DNA of 64,000 nt from Sympetrum striolatum (lineage: Eukaryota; Arthropoda; Insecta; Odonata; Libellulidae), in contig OX388343.1 of assembly GCA_947579665.1 (NCBI GenBank), forward strand, positions 93,228,254-93,292,253, in the 5' to 3' direction. Numbering within the stretch: position 1 is the stretch's first letter; each line of letters starts with the position of its first letter. The translations under genes and the position numbers were made by a program. Below, one piece after another: positions 11,156 through 23,784 of the stretch. The notes beneath the pieces were generated by a model. That model was not told the origin of the DNA and did no database searches. It saw only the letters and a program-made list of their open reading frames with translations.

Positions 11156-12944
11156 GTATGCAAAATTTGGTATTATTGTGAAGTTATTTATAATTCTCGG
11201 CTGATGGTTTTAACATTTGGAGAATATCACAAGTTTGTTTGAATATTATTTTCTTTAATTTGTATGGATTTGATTTGATGTTTTGTGGAAAGATTTACCT
11301 AATGTGACCAATTTGAATGGTATATGTAACATTTCTGTGTATGTCTAATAACACAAATGCTGGTTGCAGTTATTGCATTGAAATACTGTATTGTCTGTCA
11401 CTTGGTAGTATTTCTTGTTAAACAAAACAAAAATTCAAAACTGAGTAATACTGCAGAATAAAACATGACATAGGCATTAGAACCTAGTTAGCATTTGTTA
11501 TTAAGGGTAAAGTGGAAGTTTAAGGGTCTAGCACCAATACTGAAATTACTTGAAATTAATGTGCCGTTGAATGTAATGTGCTCCCCAATTTTTTTTTTCA
11601 AACCTGAAAGCAAGATTTTGCCATTGCTGACACGCAGTGTCCATCCTCTTGAATTGAAGGGAAGGGAGTGCAGCAGAATGATCTTGTAGAGCTTTTAATC
11701 GTTGTGCAGATGCTTCAAAATGTGTACATAAACCATAACATTTTAAAATGTAGAAAATTATTACACAATTAGCAATTTGACTGTAAAATAACTCGCCATG
11801 AAATGTAATGCTTTATTAAGGATAAAGCGCACCTCAAGTTATGCGGACGTGCCATTAGCAGCATATACATGTTTACTATACGCATACACGCTGCTATATT
11901 CGTGTATTTAGATGCATACACTACACGAAATGTCGTTAGTCTTCTATGTCTCTCTTTTTTAGGAAATATGGTGTATCATTATATAATCCTAACTCATTTT
12001 TCTTTCTCGAGATATTATTCATTCATACGCTTCACAAGCAATGACTTTATGGCAAGAGTAGAAATTACCCTGAGAATCCAAATCAGTGCTGCTTTTATCC
12101 CTCGGATTCCCACTCATCAGGGATCAGATGATTTGGTACCAAGCTTTGTATGAAAACATCCCACGGGTGGATGCCAGTATGATGGGAAGTTAATTAAAAA
12201 TTCCAATGCTGACTATACAGTGTTTGTTGCCGAAAATAAACAAGACGAGATGATAAGATGTATGGAGGGGTAGAGGGGATAGTGAAGTTTCTAATAAAAG
12301 TTCCCTGAAGCATCTTTACTGAGGAAGGGTGTGGTGACTTGTGGAAAACAAATGCGTGAATTAGGTGAGGATGATTTTTGCATTTAATATTTTTCTGTCG
12401 TTTAAAGATAATGTGCCTCAGATTACCGTCAGCTTGTCGAACTTCATCTCTCACGTTGGTTGACAATTCCAAGATATACCTCCTGCAAGACAAATGTAGA
12501 ATCATGGCACTCGTCATAATGATACTTAAGAAATAACCAAGCGTTATAATGGACATAACTCCCTATCCTTTTTGTAGTGAGACAGACAATGGCCAAAAAA
12601 TTACTCACTATAACCCAACTAGCGTTATATTCCATACTCATTATAACGAACTTCTTCTGGATGTGTAAATAGAGCATTGGTAGTCGTCCATGCCAAACCT
12701 CCTATCTAGTATAGGGAATTTATAGAAATGAACAATATAAAATTTGAATGATGAGACTTCTGACTTTTCATTGCGCGGAAATCTTTAAGGGGTTGTTTAA
12801 TAAGTAAGAAGTCTTTAGATTGTAAATTGAAAGAGAATTGGCAATTTGTTAATAGATAATTAGTCGATTTGCTCATTTAAGTGCGCACATTAACCAAATT
12901 ACTGATATTCATTACAGATACAACAATAAAACCTAAACCCAAAT

Positions 12945-12971
12945 GGGTCTTTTTCGGCTTGAAAAAGACCC
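12945..12971. repeat. Short perfect hairpin (11-bp stem, 5-base loop)
   Basis: GGGTCTTTTTC, loop GGCTT, then GAAAAAGACCC. If transcribed within the twins pre-mRNA it would form a stable stem. No family recognised. Confidence 0.8.
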
Positions 12972-13404
12972 GTGTTCCTTTTTTCCTTTTAGTTACCCAA
13001 AAGGGCATGCATTATTTTCAAGTAAATATGGTATTTCTTTAATTTTGGACTGGTAATACATTTCTATAGTTGCTGTCAGTTCATAATATTACTGAGCCTC
13101 TATATCTGTCTGTTAGTGTTTATATTATACTTTAAAACCATCTTTGTGGAAAATATTGCAGGATTATCACCATTTTGCCATTGCACTTAAACACAAGGTG
13201 TTGTGTGTTAACATTGCAGAACACCATCTTAAACAAGTCAAACTGTCTTGTAATTCATTTACAATCAGTGCACCATTTCTCATATAATTTTTCTGCTTTC
13301 ATTCAATGGTTCATCTACTCTTCCATGTTTCTCTTTCTCATGAAGCATTCAAGAGAGACCTCACAATTATTTAAGAAATAAGCTGTTTTAACATTTCCTT
13401 CATT

Positions 13405-13850
13405 TCATCTGTGCTTCCTGCAATCAGTACCATTTCATCAGTGAATTTAATGCATTCCATGTGCATCTTCTACTTAGATGTTAAATAGTGTTAGCAACAA
13501 AAAGCAACCTTGTCTCACTCCTTGTTGTACGTCAAACCACTCTGTTTTAATTTCCCTTATCCTTATGACCTCTTCTTGACCCACATATAAGTTTCTTATT
13601 AACATCCTGTCCCTCCAGTTTACCCCTTTTTCTTTTAGTATAGTCCTTGATCTTTTCTACTGTTTTCAGTCAAAAGCTTTCTCTAGATCTACGAAACTTA
13701 CTCATACTTTTTCCTTTTCTAAATATCTTTCTCCTATGATTCCTACTATACCTATTGCATCCCTTGTGCTCAAACCTCTTCTAAATCAAAATTGTTCTTC
13801 TATATTTAATACCATTTTACTTACAATTCTTCTCTTCTATAATACGTATG
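13405..13850 (-). pseudogene. LINE reverse-transcriptase fragment
   Basis: On the minus strand, translation gives in order EEQFxFRRGLSTRDAIG, GERYLEKEK, FVDLEKAFD, GVNWRDRMLIRNLYVGQEEV, EWFDVQQGVRQGC, LLTLFNI and IKFTDEMVLIAG. This is the palm/fingers region of a non-LTR retrotransposon reverse transcriptase, including the VDLEKAFD box, the GVRQG box and a mutated FADD-type catalytic box (FTDE). Stops interrupt several segments and frames shift, so it is dead. It lies antisense in the last coding intron of twins. The clade is not assigned. Confidence 0.85.
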
Positions 13851-13964
13851 AAAATAAATATTATCTTATTTGGCATTTGATATGGCTTTCATTCAGTAGC
13901 CTGCTTTTACATTAATAATATCTTGTTTTGATTAATGAGAGGTTGTTGATATATTGACTTTCAG

Positions 13965-14117
13965 GTATGCACTGGTACCAAGCGCAAAAAGGACGAGACT
14001 AACGTGGATTGCCTCGATTTTAATAAAAAGATACTGCACACTGCATGGCATCCTACAGAAGATATTATTGCCGTAGCAGCCACTAATAACCTCTTTATTT
14101 TCCAAGACAAGTTCTAG
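13965..14117 (+). CDS. tws: PP2A regulatory subunit B55 (twins), last coding exon
   Basis: Fifty codons plus [23 protein letters not shown], then [20 protein letters not shown], then [10 protein letters not shown] and stop. [21 protein letters not shown] and [10 protein letters not shown] are the standard C-terminus of insect B55; as I recall, vertebrate forms end in KVN. The KRKKDExxVD stretch is usually KRKKDEISVD; here it reads ETNVD. Splicing from 11155 to 13965 keeps phase 0. With the three upstream exons the window encodes about 235 residues, roughly the C-terminal half of a protein of about 450 residues. Confidence 0.97.
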   Translation, partial: VCTGTKRKKDETNVDCLDFNKKILHTAWHPTEDIIAVAATNNLFIFQDKF

Positions 14118-14149
14118 CTGGAGGTGGTGCATCACATACTAGGGAACAG
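14118..14149 (+). other. tws: Start of the twins 3' UTR with probable donor
   Basis: After the stop the exon continues to GGGAACAG|GTGAGAG, a near-consensus donor at 14150. The next convincing acceptor is TTTTTATTGCAG ending at 17205. A spliced 3' UTR is inferred from these sites; read-through with polyadenylation inside the following sequence cannot be excluded. Confidence 0.55.
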
Positions 14150-17100
14150 GTGAGAGAAAACATGATTTATTTAAGGTGCATTCATAACTCTTTCTGATCA
14201 GTTTGTACTTAGTTAGTTTTTTTTTACTTCAGTAGACTTCTATCATCATGGTTTATTTCGTATGAGTTATTTTCCTTAATGAATACTGTGAGAACATTTT
14301 TTCTCTTTTCTGAGTGAAAATTCAAAACTTAATGGCATAAGTTAATGAAAAATATTAAATCAACCATTTAAGAAATTCAAATGCTTACTTTAAATTTTTT
14401 GGTGTGATACATTAAGTTTGTCTTATTACTTTTGTATTCTTATCTGATTTTATTCCATTAACCCGTTGAATTGAATTATTTAATTCCTGCGTCTATGACT
14501 TTTCATAAACCTTAGTTGAAATGGTTTTTAAAAATGCAAGGACTTACCATGGTACTGGTACTATCCATCTTTCCAAAATAAACTTTAGCTGGTTATTAAA
14601 AAGCTTATAATAAGTCATTTCTATCGAAACCCTTTGACTGACAGATATTATGTAAATAGTTTTGTATGTTTCTTAGGTGTCAATGAAATCATCTGATAAC
14701 TTTAATGTTTTACAAAATTAAACTCTGTTGACTATTCACATTTAATGTTTTTTATTTTATATTATAATACACAATACTGCTGCAGTTGGTCGCGAGGACC
14801 GGTGGAGACTTTATTTTATACAAAAATCAATTCAAACATTATTTCTATGTATCACTCCTACAACAAATAATAGAAACAAATATAGATATGCAATACATAT
14901 GCATTATTATGAAAAAATACACAGAGCTGTTAAATAGCAATAAGTTAAATATGAATTTGGAATAACCTTGTAACATCATCTACATGACTTGTCTTGTACT
15001 CATTATGCAAGAATTTTCAGAGTTCCTGATTGGCCTTCACTGTGAAGTCTCCCTGCTCATCACCCTATCAATCCCCTAATAGTCTCATTTTTTTTATTGG
15101 GAGGCTCGTCTAATTATTAATTTTACTGATAACCTTAATAAAACAACTAATAACCTTAATAAATAGTTATCTGTTGGAATTCCAATTCGTAAAAAAAGGA
15201 AAAGATAGAACTATGATGATCACGTTGTAAATAAATTATTCCAGTGGAACAGTTAAAATGTGTTATCTTTTCATTTGCTTACATTATGAAATAATACCAC
15301 AAAGTCATGCCAGAAGCAATTGATAGTAATTATATTTATAAAATACGATAAAGTACAATACAGGTACAATCTAAAAAAAGGTGTGAATCACAAAATACAA
15401 AATTTTGTGGGTTGTTCCTGTATTTGTGTCTAATTACTGTAATTGCTTAATATAAAAATAAATGTTTTCTACAAATTAGAGTAACATTTAATTCATTCAT
15501 AAAAAATATTACTCCATTCATTGGAGTAACAATTTTTCATTGCTTTATAAAATAGAAGAACATTTTAAGAAAAAACTCCGTAAGTTGCAGACTGTTATGC
15601 AAAATAATTGAAATAGTGAACAGCCAATTTATTAAGCCGATGTAGCATGTGGAGATAAAAGTTCATCCTTCTCATGGCTTTCTGTGTGTGTAATTAGTAG
15701 GAGCGGATGTTTTCTAGGAATTTTATGACCATTTGTAACCTTCATACTTTAAGAATACTTCAGGTGCCCTAAAAACCCAACTTAATTACTGCCTAAGATG
15801 CTGTTGGTGCCACATAAATGAGGGCAGTATGAGTTGTCGTATGGATAGATTCTTCCTTAGAGTCAGTGCAATGGCTTGTTTTCTTGCTTTTAGTCTTAGT
15901 TTCTAGTATTTCAGCTAAGACCTTTGATCCCTTAACTGGAAGGAAATAACCTGGATTACGTAAGTGGTATAGAAAAGACAAAGTCAACATACTTGTGTTT
16001 ATGCTTCGCCGATGAAGAACCATTTCATGGGATCTGTCCATTGGTACTTGGTTCAGATATGGTCTTTCTAAGACTTTTGGCACTAACTATGAACCTCACA
16101 TTTCTGAAACCACTTCATCTTGGTATGGCAAATATCAATTTATAAGGACACTGAGAAAGATCTGTTAGAAAGATGTTTTGGAAGCCACATGTAATATTCT
16201 TGTAAGCTTTTAATCAATTGTTTGCTTACTGGCTCAAAAACGTCTCAATTCTGATAAAAAATTATGGATATCACCACATATATAGCTGCAGGTGTTTTTA
16301 ATGAAAGTTTCCTTTCTATCCTTAAAATAAAGGATGGACTAGATTTAGAAATCAAGCATCAATGCGAGATTTATGCCAATAATTATGACTGAAAGGTTGA
16401 TGAGGATCAAGCACCGCAGCTTAAGCATAGGGAGGCTGGAATAATTCGTAAGGAGGCACAATTGAAGCTGGAAGTGCTTTTGTGAAGAAGCAGGTCTTTC
16501 ATGTCTATGAAGTGTGACAGTTTAGCAGCTTACAATATTAAATTTACTCTTTTTGTTTGATGATTATAATGCAAACTTTTAGCCCATTTTTCTCAAATTT
16601 TTTTTAAATTTACAATATATTTCCAACTTTCTTCACCTAAAAAGATTTCATTTTTCATAAAACTGTCTAGTCTATGAACCTTGAGATACACATTCTGTGC
16701 TTATGTCCGGTAGAGATTCTGATATAAAAAATCAATTTGCATGAATTTTGCTAAAAAAATGTTTTTGTACTCTTGAAGATATTATATAGATATGAAGTTG
16801 CTTACATAGCAGAATGTGTTACTATTTCTCTTAAAATTATATCCAAAAGCTTAAAATTTGTGCCTTGTAATCCAGATTCCACCCTTCGTGGATCTTAACT
16901 ATTTATAGTGCAACATTAATTTTGATAGATTTTAATGTGTAATTTTGAATGTTCTGTTCCAAGTGGAGACTAACAATGTATCTATTTGATGCACCCATGC
17001 GTTCCACTGATCTATAAATGAGCAAAAGTTATGGAAAGAGAGATACTGTAGTTGTTACCCTGGCATTTGCTATGTAACTATTGTAAAGCTAAGATGTAAG

Positions 17101-17205
17101 GCCATTCATAAGAAAAGACAGCACTCTTTTATCTTGTTGAAGAGATAAACTGTTATTGATATCCTTAGAATTCAATGTATTTACAATGTTATGTTTTTAT
17201 TGCAG
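14150..17205 (+). other. tws: Probable 3'-UTR intron of twins
   Basis: About 3.06 kb between the donor at 14150 and the acceptor at 17205. It contains an unclassified transposon relic near 16.0-16.5 kb and a small hairpin (TTACTCCA/TGGAGTAA at 15509-15529). The minus-strand ORF at 15793-16083 begins MPKVLERPYLNQVPMDRSHE; it overlaps the region of the relic and I cannot assign it. Confidence 0.5.
15990..16515 (+). pseudogene. DNA-transposon protein C-terminus (possibly Mutator-like), degenerate
   Basis: Near 16170 the + strand encodes ERCFGSHM, then a stretch ending LLTGSKTS. From about 16265 comes DITTYIAAGVFNESFLSILK, then IKDGLDLEIKHQCEIYANNYD, and after a stop RREAGIIRKEAQ-like basic sequence to a stop near 16512. 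This resembles the tail of multi-copy invertebrate transposon proteins in which a (T/S)QNxNESxNxxxW box is followed by an AAxxFNxGxxxIL helix and a basic KEARxxRR segment. The match is from memory of the family pattern. At least three stops are present, and the upstream catalytic part is not recognisable. Confidence 0.45.
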
Positions 17206-18770
17206 TATTATGACTTTGACAGCACCATGGATAGCTGTTTTCCTGATGAGGTGCTTGAATCCTAGGCCATGAATGGCATAGCCATATGAGACATGGGGAT
17301 GCTGCTGACAAACCACTTATTCCATTTGTGTGTGTGATTGAGTGTGTGCTATGCAGGTGATTGCCAGTGAATCATTCAGTGAATGTCATCAGTTGTGAGT
17401 GTATTCAGCTTGACTCAGTGGTCTCCAATGACGCCCATGACTGAGGAACTATCCAGTGTGTTGATTGGAGCATCAGTGTTAATTGGCCATCCACACTTGG
17501 TCAATGTCCAAATGTTCTGAAGAATAGAATGTAATTAATATTGCAAGTTTCCAGTGGCAAATGTGGAACCATACAGTTGTTAATTACCATAAATCATCTT
17601 TTTTCTATCCTTTTATTTCATCATTTATCATCGATATTAATACCATTTCAATTGCTGATATCTTCCTTTACTTAGCTTTGCTTTCCCAGATTGGATGAGT
17701 GGATTGTTTGAAGGGTAATCGAATTCTTTGCATAGCTTATTGCATTTCAGTATTTCGATTCATTTACGTACAATATGTGATGTCATGTCAACATGTATTT
17801 CACACACTTGCATAAGAAATCTTTGGCTCATCTTTAATATCGATAATTTTTATTCATATCCACATCATCTATCTTCATCTGTAAAAATGTCTCCCATGTT
17901 ATTCCATGCATCATCACCTTCTGTATCCAAATTTGTTGTCCTGTAAGAAAATTGTTAATCTAGATGGCATGGGTAATAGATGTGCCCTGATGAAACCCAC
18001 GGTAAAAGAAATACTTCTCTTAGGTTTGCAAGTGCACGTGCTTAGCAGGACTACGCATGCTGGTATGTGCAGAAGTGGTTGCCAGACCTGCATTGCTTTG
18101 AAGCAGCACGTGCCGCTGCCCATGCACAAATGTTATGCTTTATGGGTTTGGCTACCACAGGCTGAATTCATGCCTATATGGCAGTCTCCTTTTTTTGGTG
18201 AGCATGTGAGTGTTTCCAGCTGTTATTCGAGCACGTTCAGGCTAAATGTATAAAAAATGCTTTCTTCCATGCGAAGTGTATGCAAGTTACCGAGGTGGTG
18301 TCTGGTATGTGGGATGTCTAGGTAGTAGTAGGCAGTAAGGAGAGTTTTAATGTTTGGCATGTTTCTTTTTTTAAGAAGAGCATGTTTTATTGCTCACAAG
18401 AGTTGCCATATTAAATAGAGAAGGGAATAGCATGTCAAGACTTTATGGTGGGAGCTATGAGAAAGACGATGGAGGAAATGGTGGTGGGAAATGGTGCATA
18501 ATTTTTCGATTGTATATTTTGTGGAGTGTTGCCTATGTAGAAGTTTGATTTTTTTACTGGGTAACTTTTCACTTGGCTGTGCTGTAACATCTACCTTGCA
18601 TTCCTACCACCATGGGGGGAGCTGAGCCATGCACCAAAACCGCCTTCCTTGCTAGACTTCGGAAAGAGAATGTAATTTGTAATATTTTTTTATTGAAATC
18701 GTATAAGACCAGCTCTTTGGAAAATAATATATACTGTAAAAAGTGCGAAGCATTCGTGCTTTGTTTGAAG

Positions 18771-18835
18771 TGGACTTGCATCTGTGTGTCTGTGTGTGTG
18801 TGATGTTTTAAAAGCGCCATTGTGTGTGTGTGTAC
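18771..18835. repeat. GT-rich microsatellite
   Basis: Two runs of alternating TG (about 18783-18801 and 18821-18834), separated by ATGTTTTAAAAGCGCCATT. Likely polymorphic and inside the inferred 3' UTR. Confidence 0.85.
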
Positions 18836-20528
18836 GCCAATAATGACTGGGAAATCAAGAGGCAAACCAATTATGCTAAAAAAGCTGTGCTTTCATTTGT
18901 TTGATTATATGAAGAAAAAAGACATTGTTGGTATTCTTATTTAGGCAGTTTACTTTTTGGATCAAGGATTTGAACCTGTACACGGCCAGTAATGAAAATA
19001 ATAAAATCAACCGTACAGTGTAAGTTAGTTGGGGTTTGGCCTCATAAAATGGCGAAGATTTTATTTCACGGAGGTCTTGTTGATGCAGATTTGGGAAATA
19101 TTTACTTTTCATATTGTGAACTTGTCATATAATCAAAAAAAATGCAAAATACTCTTTGAATTTTTTCTCAAATGGGAAACATGTGAAATCTTTACTACTG
19201 AAGGTTTATTGTTCCCAGTAGTGTTTTTTATCAAACTAATGTGTATAGACTCAAGCTGGACTCTTGAATCAGGAGCAATAAAAGATAAACATGCTAATTT
19301 ATGCTAACATGGTTACTTATTTTGTTCCTTTAACTTTGTTAACATGTTTTTATTTAGCCTTGCTACTCACATCATGTTATAATGTTCAGTTCGTCAGGGA
19401 GTCATTGGGTAATGATATTTTTGGTTGTACAATCCTGTGAAAGTTAGTTGATTGGAATCTGCAATAATCAACAATACTTCAGTCCTGTGTCTGCTTGGGA
19501 TAAGTCCTGTTTGAAGAAGTTTGCTGTGTAAAGGAAGAATGAAGGTAAATGGCCTGAAGAAGGCTCAAATAATTTATTTTAAGTTTGGAGGCAGACGGTG
19601 GTGAAAACAAATCATTATTTTGCTAAAATAGTTGGTTGAAAAATTATTGAATGTTAATGCTCAGTTGACTGAGATTATATATCATTCTGAGGCAAACATA
19701 GTAAAACTGTAATTTGTAGGTATGTTATTTGGGGTTTTACAGTAGCTAGAATTGTGCAGGAAGTTGGAAAGTTGTAGGAAATTTGAAAAGGGTTCAAATA
19801 AGTCGCCTTTCCTTCCATGTTACTTAAGCCTTCCAAATGGATGCATTTTGAAGACGAGGCTTGGATAGTTAAATACCAGTGCTTGCTAGTTGTAAAGGTG
19901 AAAAATGATTCAAATTTAGTATATCAAAATTTAGAGTTTGACATTGAAACTAGCTTGGAAAATTGTAGGTGGAAGTGAAGCTTTTGAGTGACAGTGATTA
20001 TCAATGAAGATATTGTAAAGCTTCAAGAGAATGTGCTGTGATACTATGCTAATCACATGGAGTATTTAATTCCTGCAGAGAATGGTGTGAGCGTCTCACC
20101 AGTGTTGTTTCTTGGGAAAGATCTGGATAGCTAATTTACGTGACGTGGAGTAAGTAATCTTATTTTTTGGGCTGCTTTGGAAACAAATTTTGTCTGATAG
20201 CAAGAAAAGAATAGAATTTATGTCCATATTTATAATTATTGAAATTAATTTATTTAACTGTGTGTACCAAGTGCCTTGCCACTGTTGTCATGGAATATTG
20301 TGTCCACAATGGTCTCATCAGCGCATGACATCTAAGGGGGATTATTTTAAAGCAGCAGTATCAAATTGCAAAGAACTATATTTGCTGGAAATTGTCTTTG
20401 TTGTACTTATTTTATATTCTTGTTACAGATGCCTCTCAAAAGAAAAAACAAACTTTGTCAACAAGCTCGTGTGGGTGTTGATACATTTTATGTGTAGCTA
20501 ACATATGTAACGTTTCTTTTCTTGTATT

Positions 20529-20534
20529 AATAAA
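20529..20534 (+). terminator. tws: Candidate distal poly(A) signal of twins
   Basis: AATAAA in TTGTATTAATAAATGCATG. A proximal AATAAA is at 19277-19282. After about 20550 the sequence loses transcript-like features, which is why I end the gene here. Confidence 0.45.
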
Positions 20535-20550
20535 TGCATGTCGGATTCCT

Positions 20551-23500
20551 ATTTAAGTACCTCAATTTGGATAGAGTTTATTTTTGCATTCCTGTCTTCT
20601 CATTTGAAGTTCATTCATGTAATTTTATAGCATTTCACAGAATTTAAAGTTCTTAAAAAGAAATCTTACATCTGTGCGTATGAGTGGATTAGAATCCAGG
20701 CAACTCATTTTTGATTGATCGTTGACTTTTATTGGCCCTAAGTTGTTTGAAATAACAGTATCCAGTGAAATAACAGTGTCCAGATTAAAATATTCTAGAA
20801 GCTGTTGGCATCTTAAACATTTGTGGTTTCTCTTATTTCAAATGCATCAAATATTGAGATCGTGTTAGGATTCAGCAGTTCTTTATGGTATTGTTTGTTC
20901 TACTAGAATGGATTGTTGTTATTGTGTTCTTGTTATTGATGGCATTTGGACCAATGTTGCAACTTTCAAAATCTTTCATATTAGATTGAGGATAAAATGA
21001 TCTGATACCATGTGAGGGTAAATAAAACCTTTTATAGTATCTGAAGATTTATACCCATAATCACCTGTCATGACAATGTGCACAGTTTTGCAGATCCATA
21101 TCTTTCATCGTTAATCCTGTCTACTAAATATCGATGGATGTACCTTCTTAAAGGTAGACTAGGTAAGACTTAAAAGGTACGTCATAGCCGTATTTGTATC
21201 TGGCAGTTTACCCTGCTGGGTGCATATCAGCTTGAGGCTGAGGATCCAGTCAACCTATTGCTTGCATAATGATTATGTCTTCATTTCTGATATCATTTAC
21301 ATTATAATCAGAATGTTAATTTTGAATCTTATATTACATTGTCGCCTAGAGAAATAGAAATTATCCCTTTGAATGTACACTGTTTATGTGATAAAGATAT
21401 ATTTCATCATTCACAGGAATGTTAGATTTTAATGATATTGTTGGTCACATCCTCCAAGCCTGTATTCATTCAAAGTTAAACTTTTGTGAAGTTATTTAAG
21501 TAATTTGGAATATTTGCTATCATATCTTTATTCCCAAGCTAAAATATCTTTACCTCGATTCTTAATATGTCATGTTCTTACTATTTTATTAAGTATTATT
21601 GTAATTGAATTAGTTGCTCTATGTTCCAAGAAAGGCAGAATGCTGCAGGCGGCTCAGATTTATTTGCATCTCACATGTTTTTAAATTTAGTTCTGTCTAA
21701 AGACAATATTAATTTATTTATTTTTACTCTAGATAATATTTTATTTTTAAATTGCATTCTTTAAGCCCTAGGTATATCTCAAGAATTGCAGAGAAAAATG
21801 TAACGAGCGAAATTAAAAAATATTTTTTAGGATAGTTTATATTATATAGGATTAGGATTATAGTATCGGGATGAAATAGTATTTTTAATCGTGGTCAAAA
21901 GTGATTGATTTTAAGAAGGTAAATATATTTAAAAAACGTGTAGTTACATTTCTTTCATTCAATTTTATCCATAACAGCTTATCTTTTGGTAGTTTTTTTT
22001 AAGTACCCCTTACACATCCTAGATGGCATAAACATTGAGTTAGGACATGAAGTTGAAACCACCATGGTTCAACTACCATGAAAGTAGTTTCTTATATTTT
22101 CTTATGTATATTAATGGAATTCTTCTTATTAAGCAAATGAATGTTTTTACATTTTTAGGAGTGAAGTATTTTTCTTTGTATTAGCATTACATGAGGTCAC
22201 GATACATTTTCATCATTGAAATTAGTGAATACTATTGCGAACTTAGTTACAGTTGTCCCCAGATTATATTGGAATTTTATGGGAAGTTTGCTTGTACATT
22301 TCCTTTAGCTAGAGTTATTGTCAAAACATTCACAGTTGTGGCATAGAAACACTTTCTGCAGCTAAAAATTCCAAGTGTTATGAAGTTAATCATTAATTTA
22401 ATCTGCTTAAAATTCAAATTAAGGTTTGCTTTCGTTCAAAGTAAATTATTTCGGACGCTTATGTCGTTAATTCGAATAATGAATATCAATTTTCTTGGGA
22501 AGGACGAAGAGCGTAACTTGGCAGGATATATAAGGGAGGAAATTGGTGATCGTCGCATTTTCATAGGTTGGTGGAATGATCTATGATCATTTAATGAAAT
22601 ATTTTTAAAGTGAAGTATTATCTACTTAAGACAAATTTAATGTCTGAGAATTTATGTTCTTTAAATTTCATGTACGACTTGCACACGTAGTTTCTGATTT
22701 TGACGATAGAGGTTATTTATCGTTGCTCGACTATTTTGGCGGTGTCATGCAAATAGTTTGGTCCTTCCTTAAAAAGTTCAATAACAGTTTCCAGTTTATT
22801 TATTTCGAATTTAATACTAGGTAATGTCTTTTATATTACATATTAAAGTTAAAATAACTTTGAGGTAGTATTGAAGGTTTCATATTGACGGTAGAAAACA
22901 ACGGATTCTATAATATTTCATCAAAAACTTGGTTGGTGTGTTAGCTTAATATCATTCTCTTTTCTAATCATCTTATTTAACGAAGATATAAATATTACTC
23001 ATTGCGCTTATCTCAGCTACATTATTGTATTCATATTTTTCTTCATGCGTTAAAACTCCAAACAAATTTATGTAATAGTCAAACTTTGTAGTGGAAGTTC
23101 AACTGCTGACTTTGTTTCATAACAAACATCATTTTATTCTGTTTTAGCGAAACATGCTTTCACTTGTGCAAACTCTTTCCGTGATGAATCGGAGTTATGC
23201 AATGACTCTGCAAGGAATTACGTGGGCAAGTTTTTGAGTAAAATATAAGTCGATAGAGAGAATTCACATAGAAATGGAAAATTTAACATTCAGAAAAAGG
23301 TGAGGAATTTATAAGGTTGAAGTTTTTCTGAGACGCTCATTAGCTATTGTATTTTATAGATTGTGTTTTTGTTCCAATTTTTCAGGTGAAAATATAGAAT
23401 AGCTGATTTTTCTTCAAGTATAGCATATAGCACATTGTGTATGCATGAAGAGGAAGGGCGGGTAAGAGAACGTATTTCCTCCACCTTGCCACAGATCGAA

Positions 23501-23780
23501 GAAATTGCTACGGCTCTTAAGGTACCCCTGGCGTCGAGCAACATACTTGATAAATTGCAAGTCAGGTTACTCTATGAGAAGTAGTCGACCAATATTTGAT
23601 TAGTGAGCTTGTTGATGTAATTGTTTGACCAGACAACTTAAGGAATTACACATGTGTGGTAAGTTATTTTAACTCTTGCGTTAAATATTCTTACAGTACA
23701 ACTCAAAACATAAACATACATAGCAAATGTACGTTGTTTACGATGATTTAGGAACTGGCAGATAAGTTTTAAACAATAAA
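20551..23780. other. Intergenic, nothing recognised
   Basis: AT-rich sequence without recognisable exons, RNA genes or terminal inverted repeats. The ORF at 22380-22586 is short, motif-free and probably chance. Confidence 0.6.
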
Positions 23781-23784
23781 GGCA

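Larger units (their letters stand above)
11156..13964 (+). other. tws: twins intron (about 2.8 kb)
   Basis: GT donor at 11156 and TTTCAG acceptor ending at 13964. It holds a short hairpin (12945-12971) and a LINE relic (13405-13850). Between about 12540 and 12660 are short repeated motifs of the type GTTATAATG/GTTATATTCC/CATTATAACG that resemble ends of Tigger-like elements, too degraded to assign. Two overlapping minus-strand ORFs at 12194-12677 show no recognisable motif. Confidence 0.75.
17206..20550 (+). other. tws: Probable non-coding 3' terminal exon of twins
   Basis: From the acceptor at 17205 to just past AATAAA at 20529-20534, about 3.3 kb. The sequence is less AT-extreme than the introns and has no recognisable transposon. 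ORFs in it (17906-18253, 18612-18803, 20190-20501) lack known motifs. It contains GT microsatellite runs and a possible earlier poly(A) signal at 19277-19282, so short and long 3' UTR forms are plausible. This is inference from splice and poly(A) signals and needs transcript support. Confidence 0.5.

Noticed and set aside
12194..12677. Two overlapping minus-strand ORFs (120 and 77 codons) in a twins intron
   Set aside because: No motif; the region looks like a decayed transposon end with repeated CGTTATAA-like motifs, and the overlap in different frames argues against a gene.
15793..16083. 96-codon minus-strand ORF as a host gene
   Set aside because: It lies antisense to a transposon relic, has no recognised domain and no splice partners.
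17906..18253. 115-codon ORF in the inferred 3' UTR
   Set aside because: Cys/His-rich by eye, but with irregular spacing that fits no zinc-finger type. An overlapping minus-strand ORF is also present.
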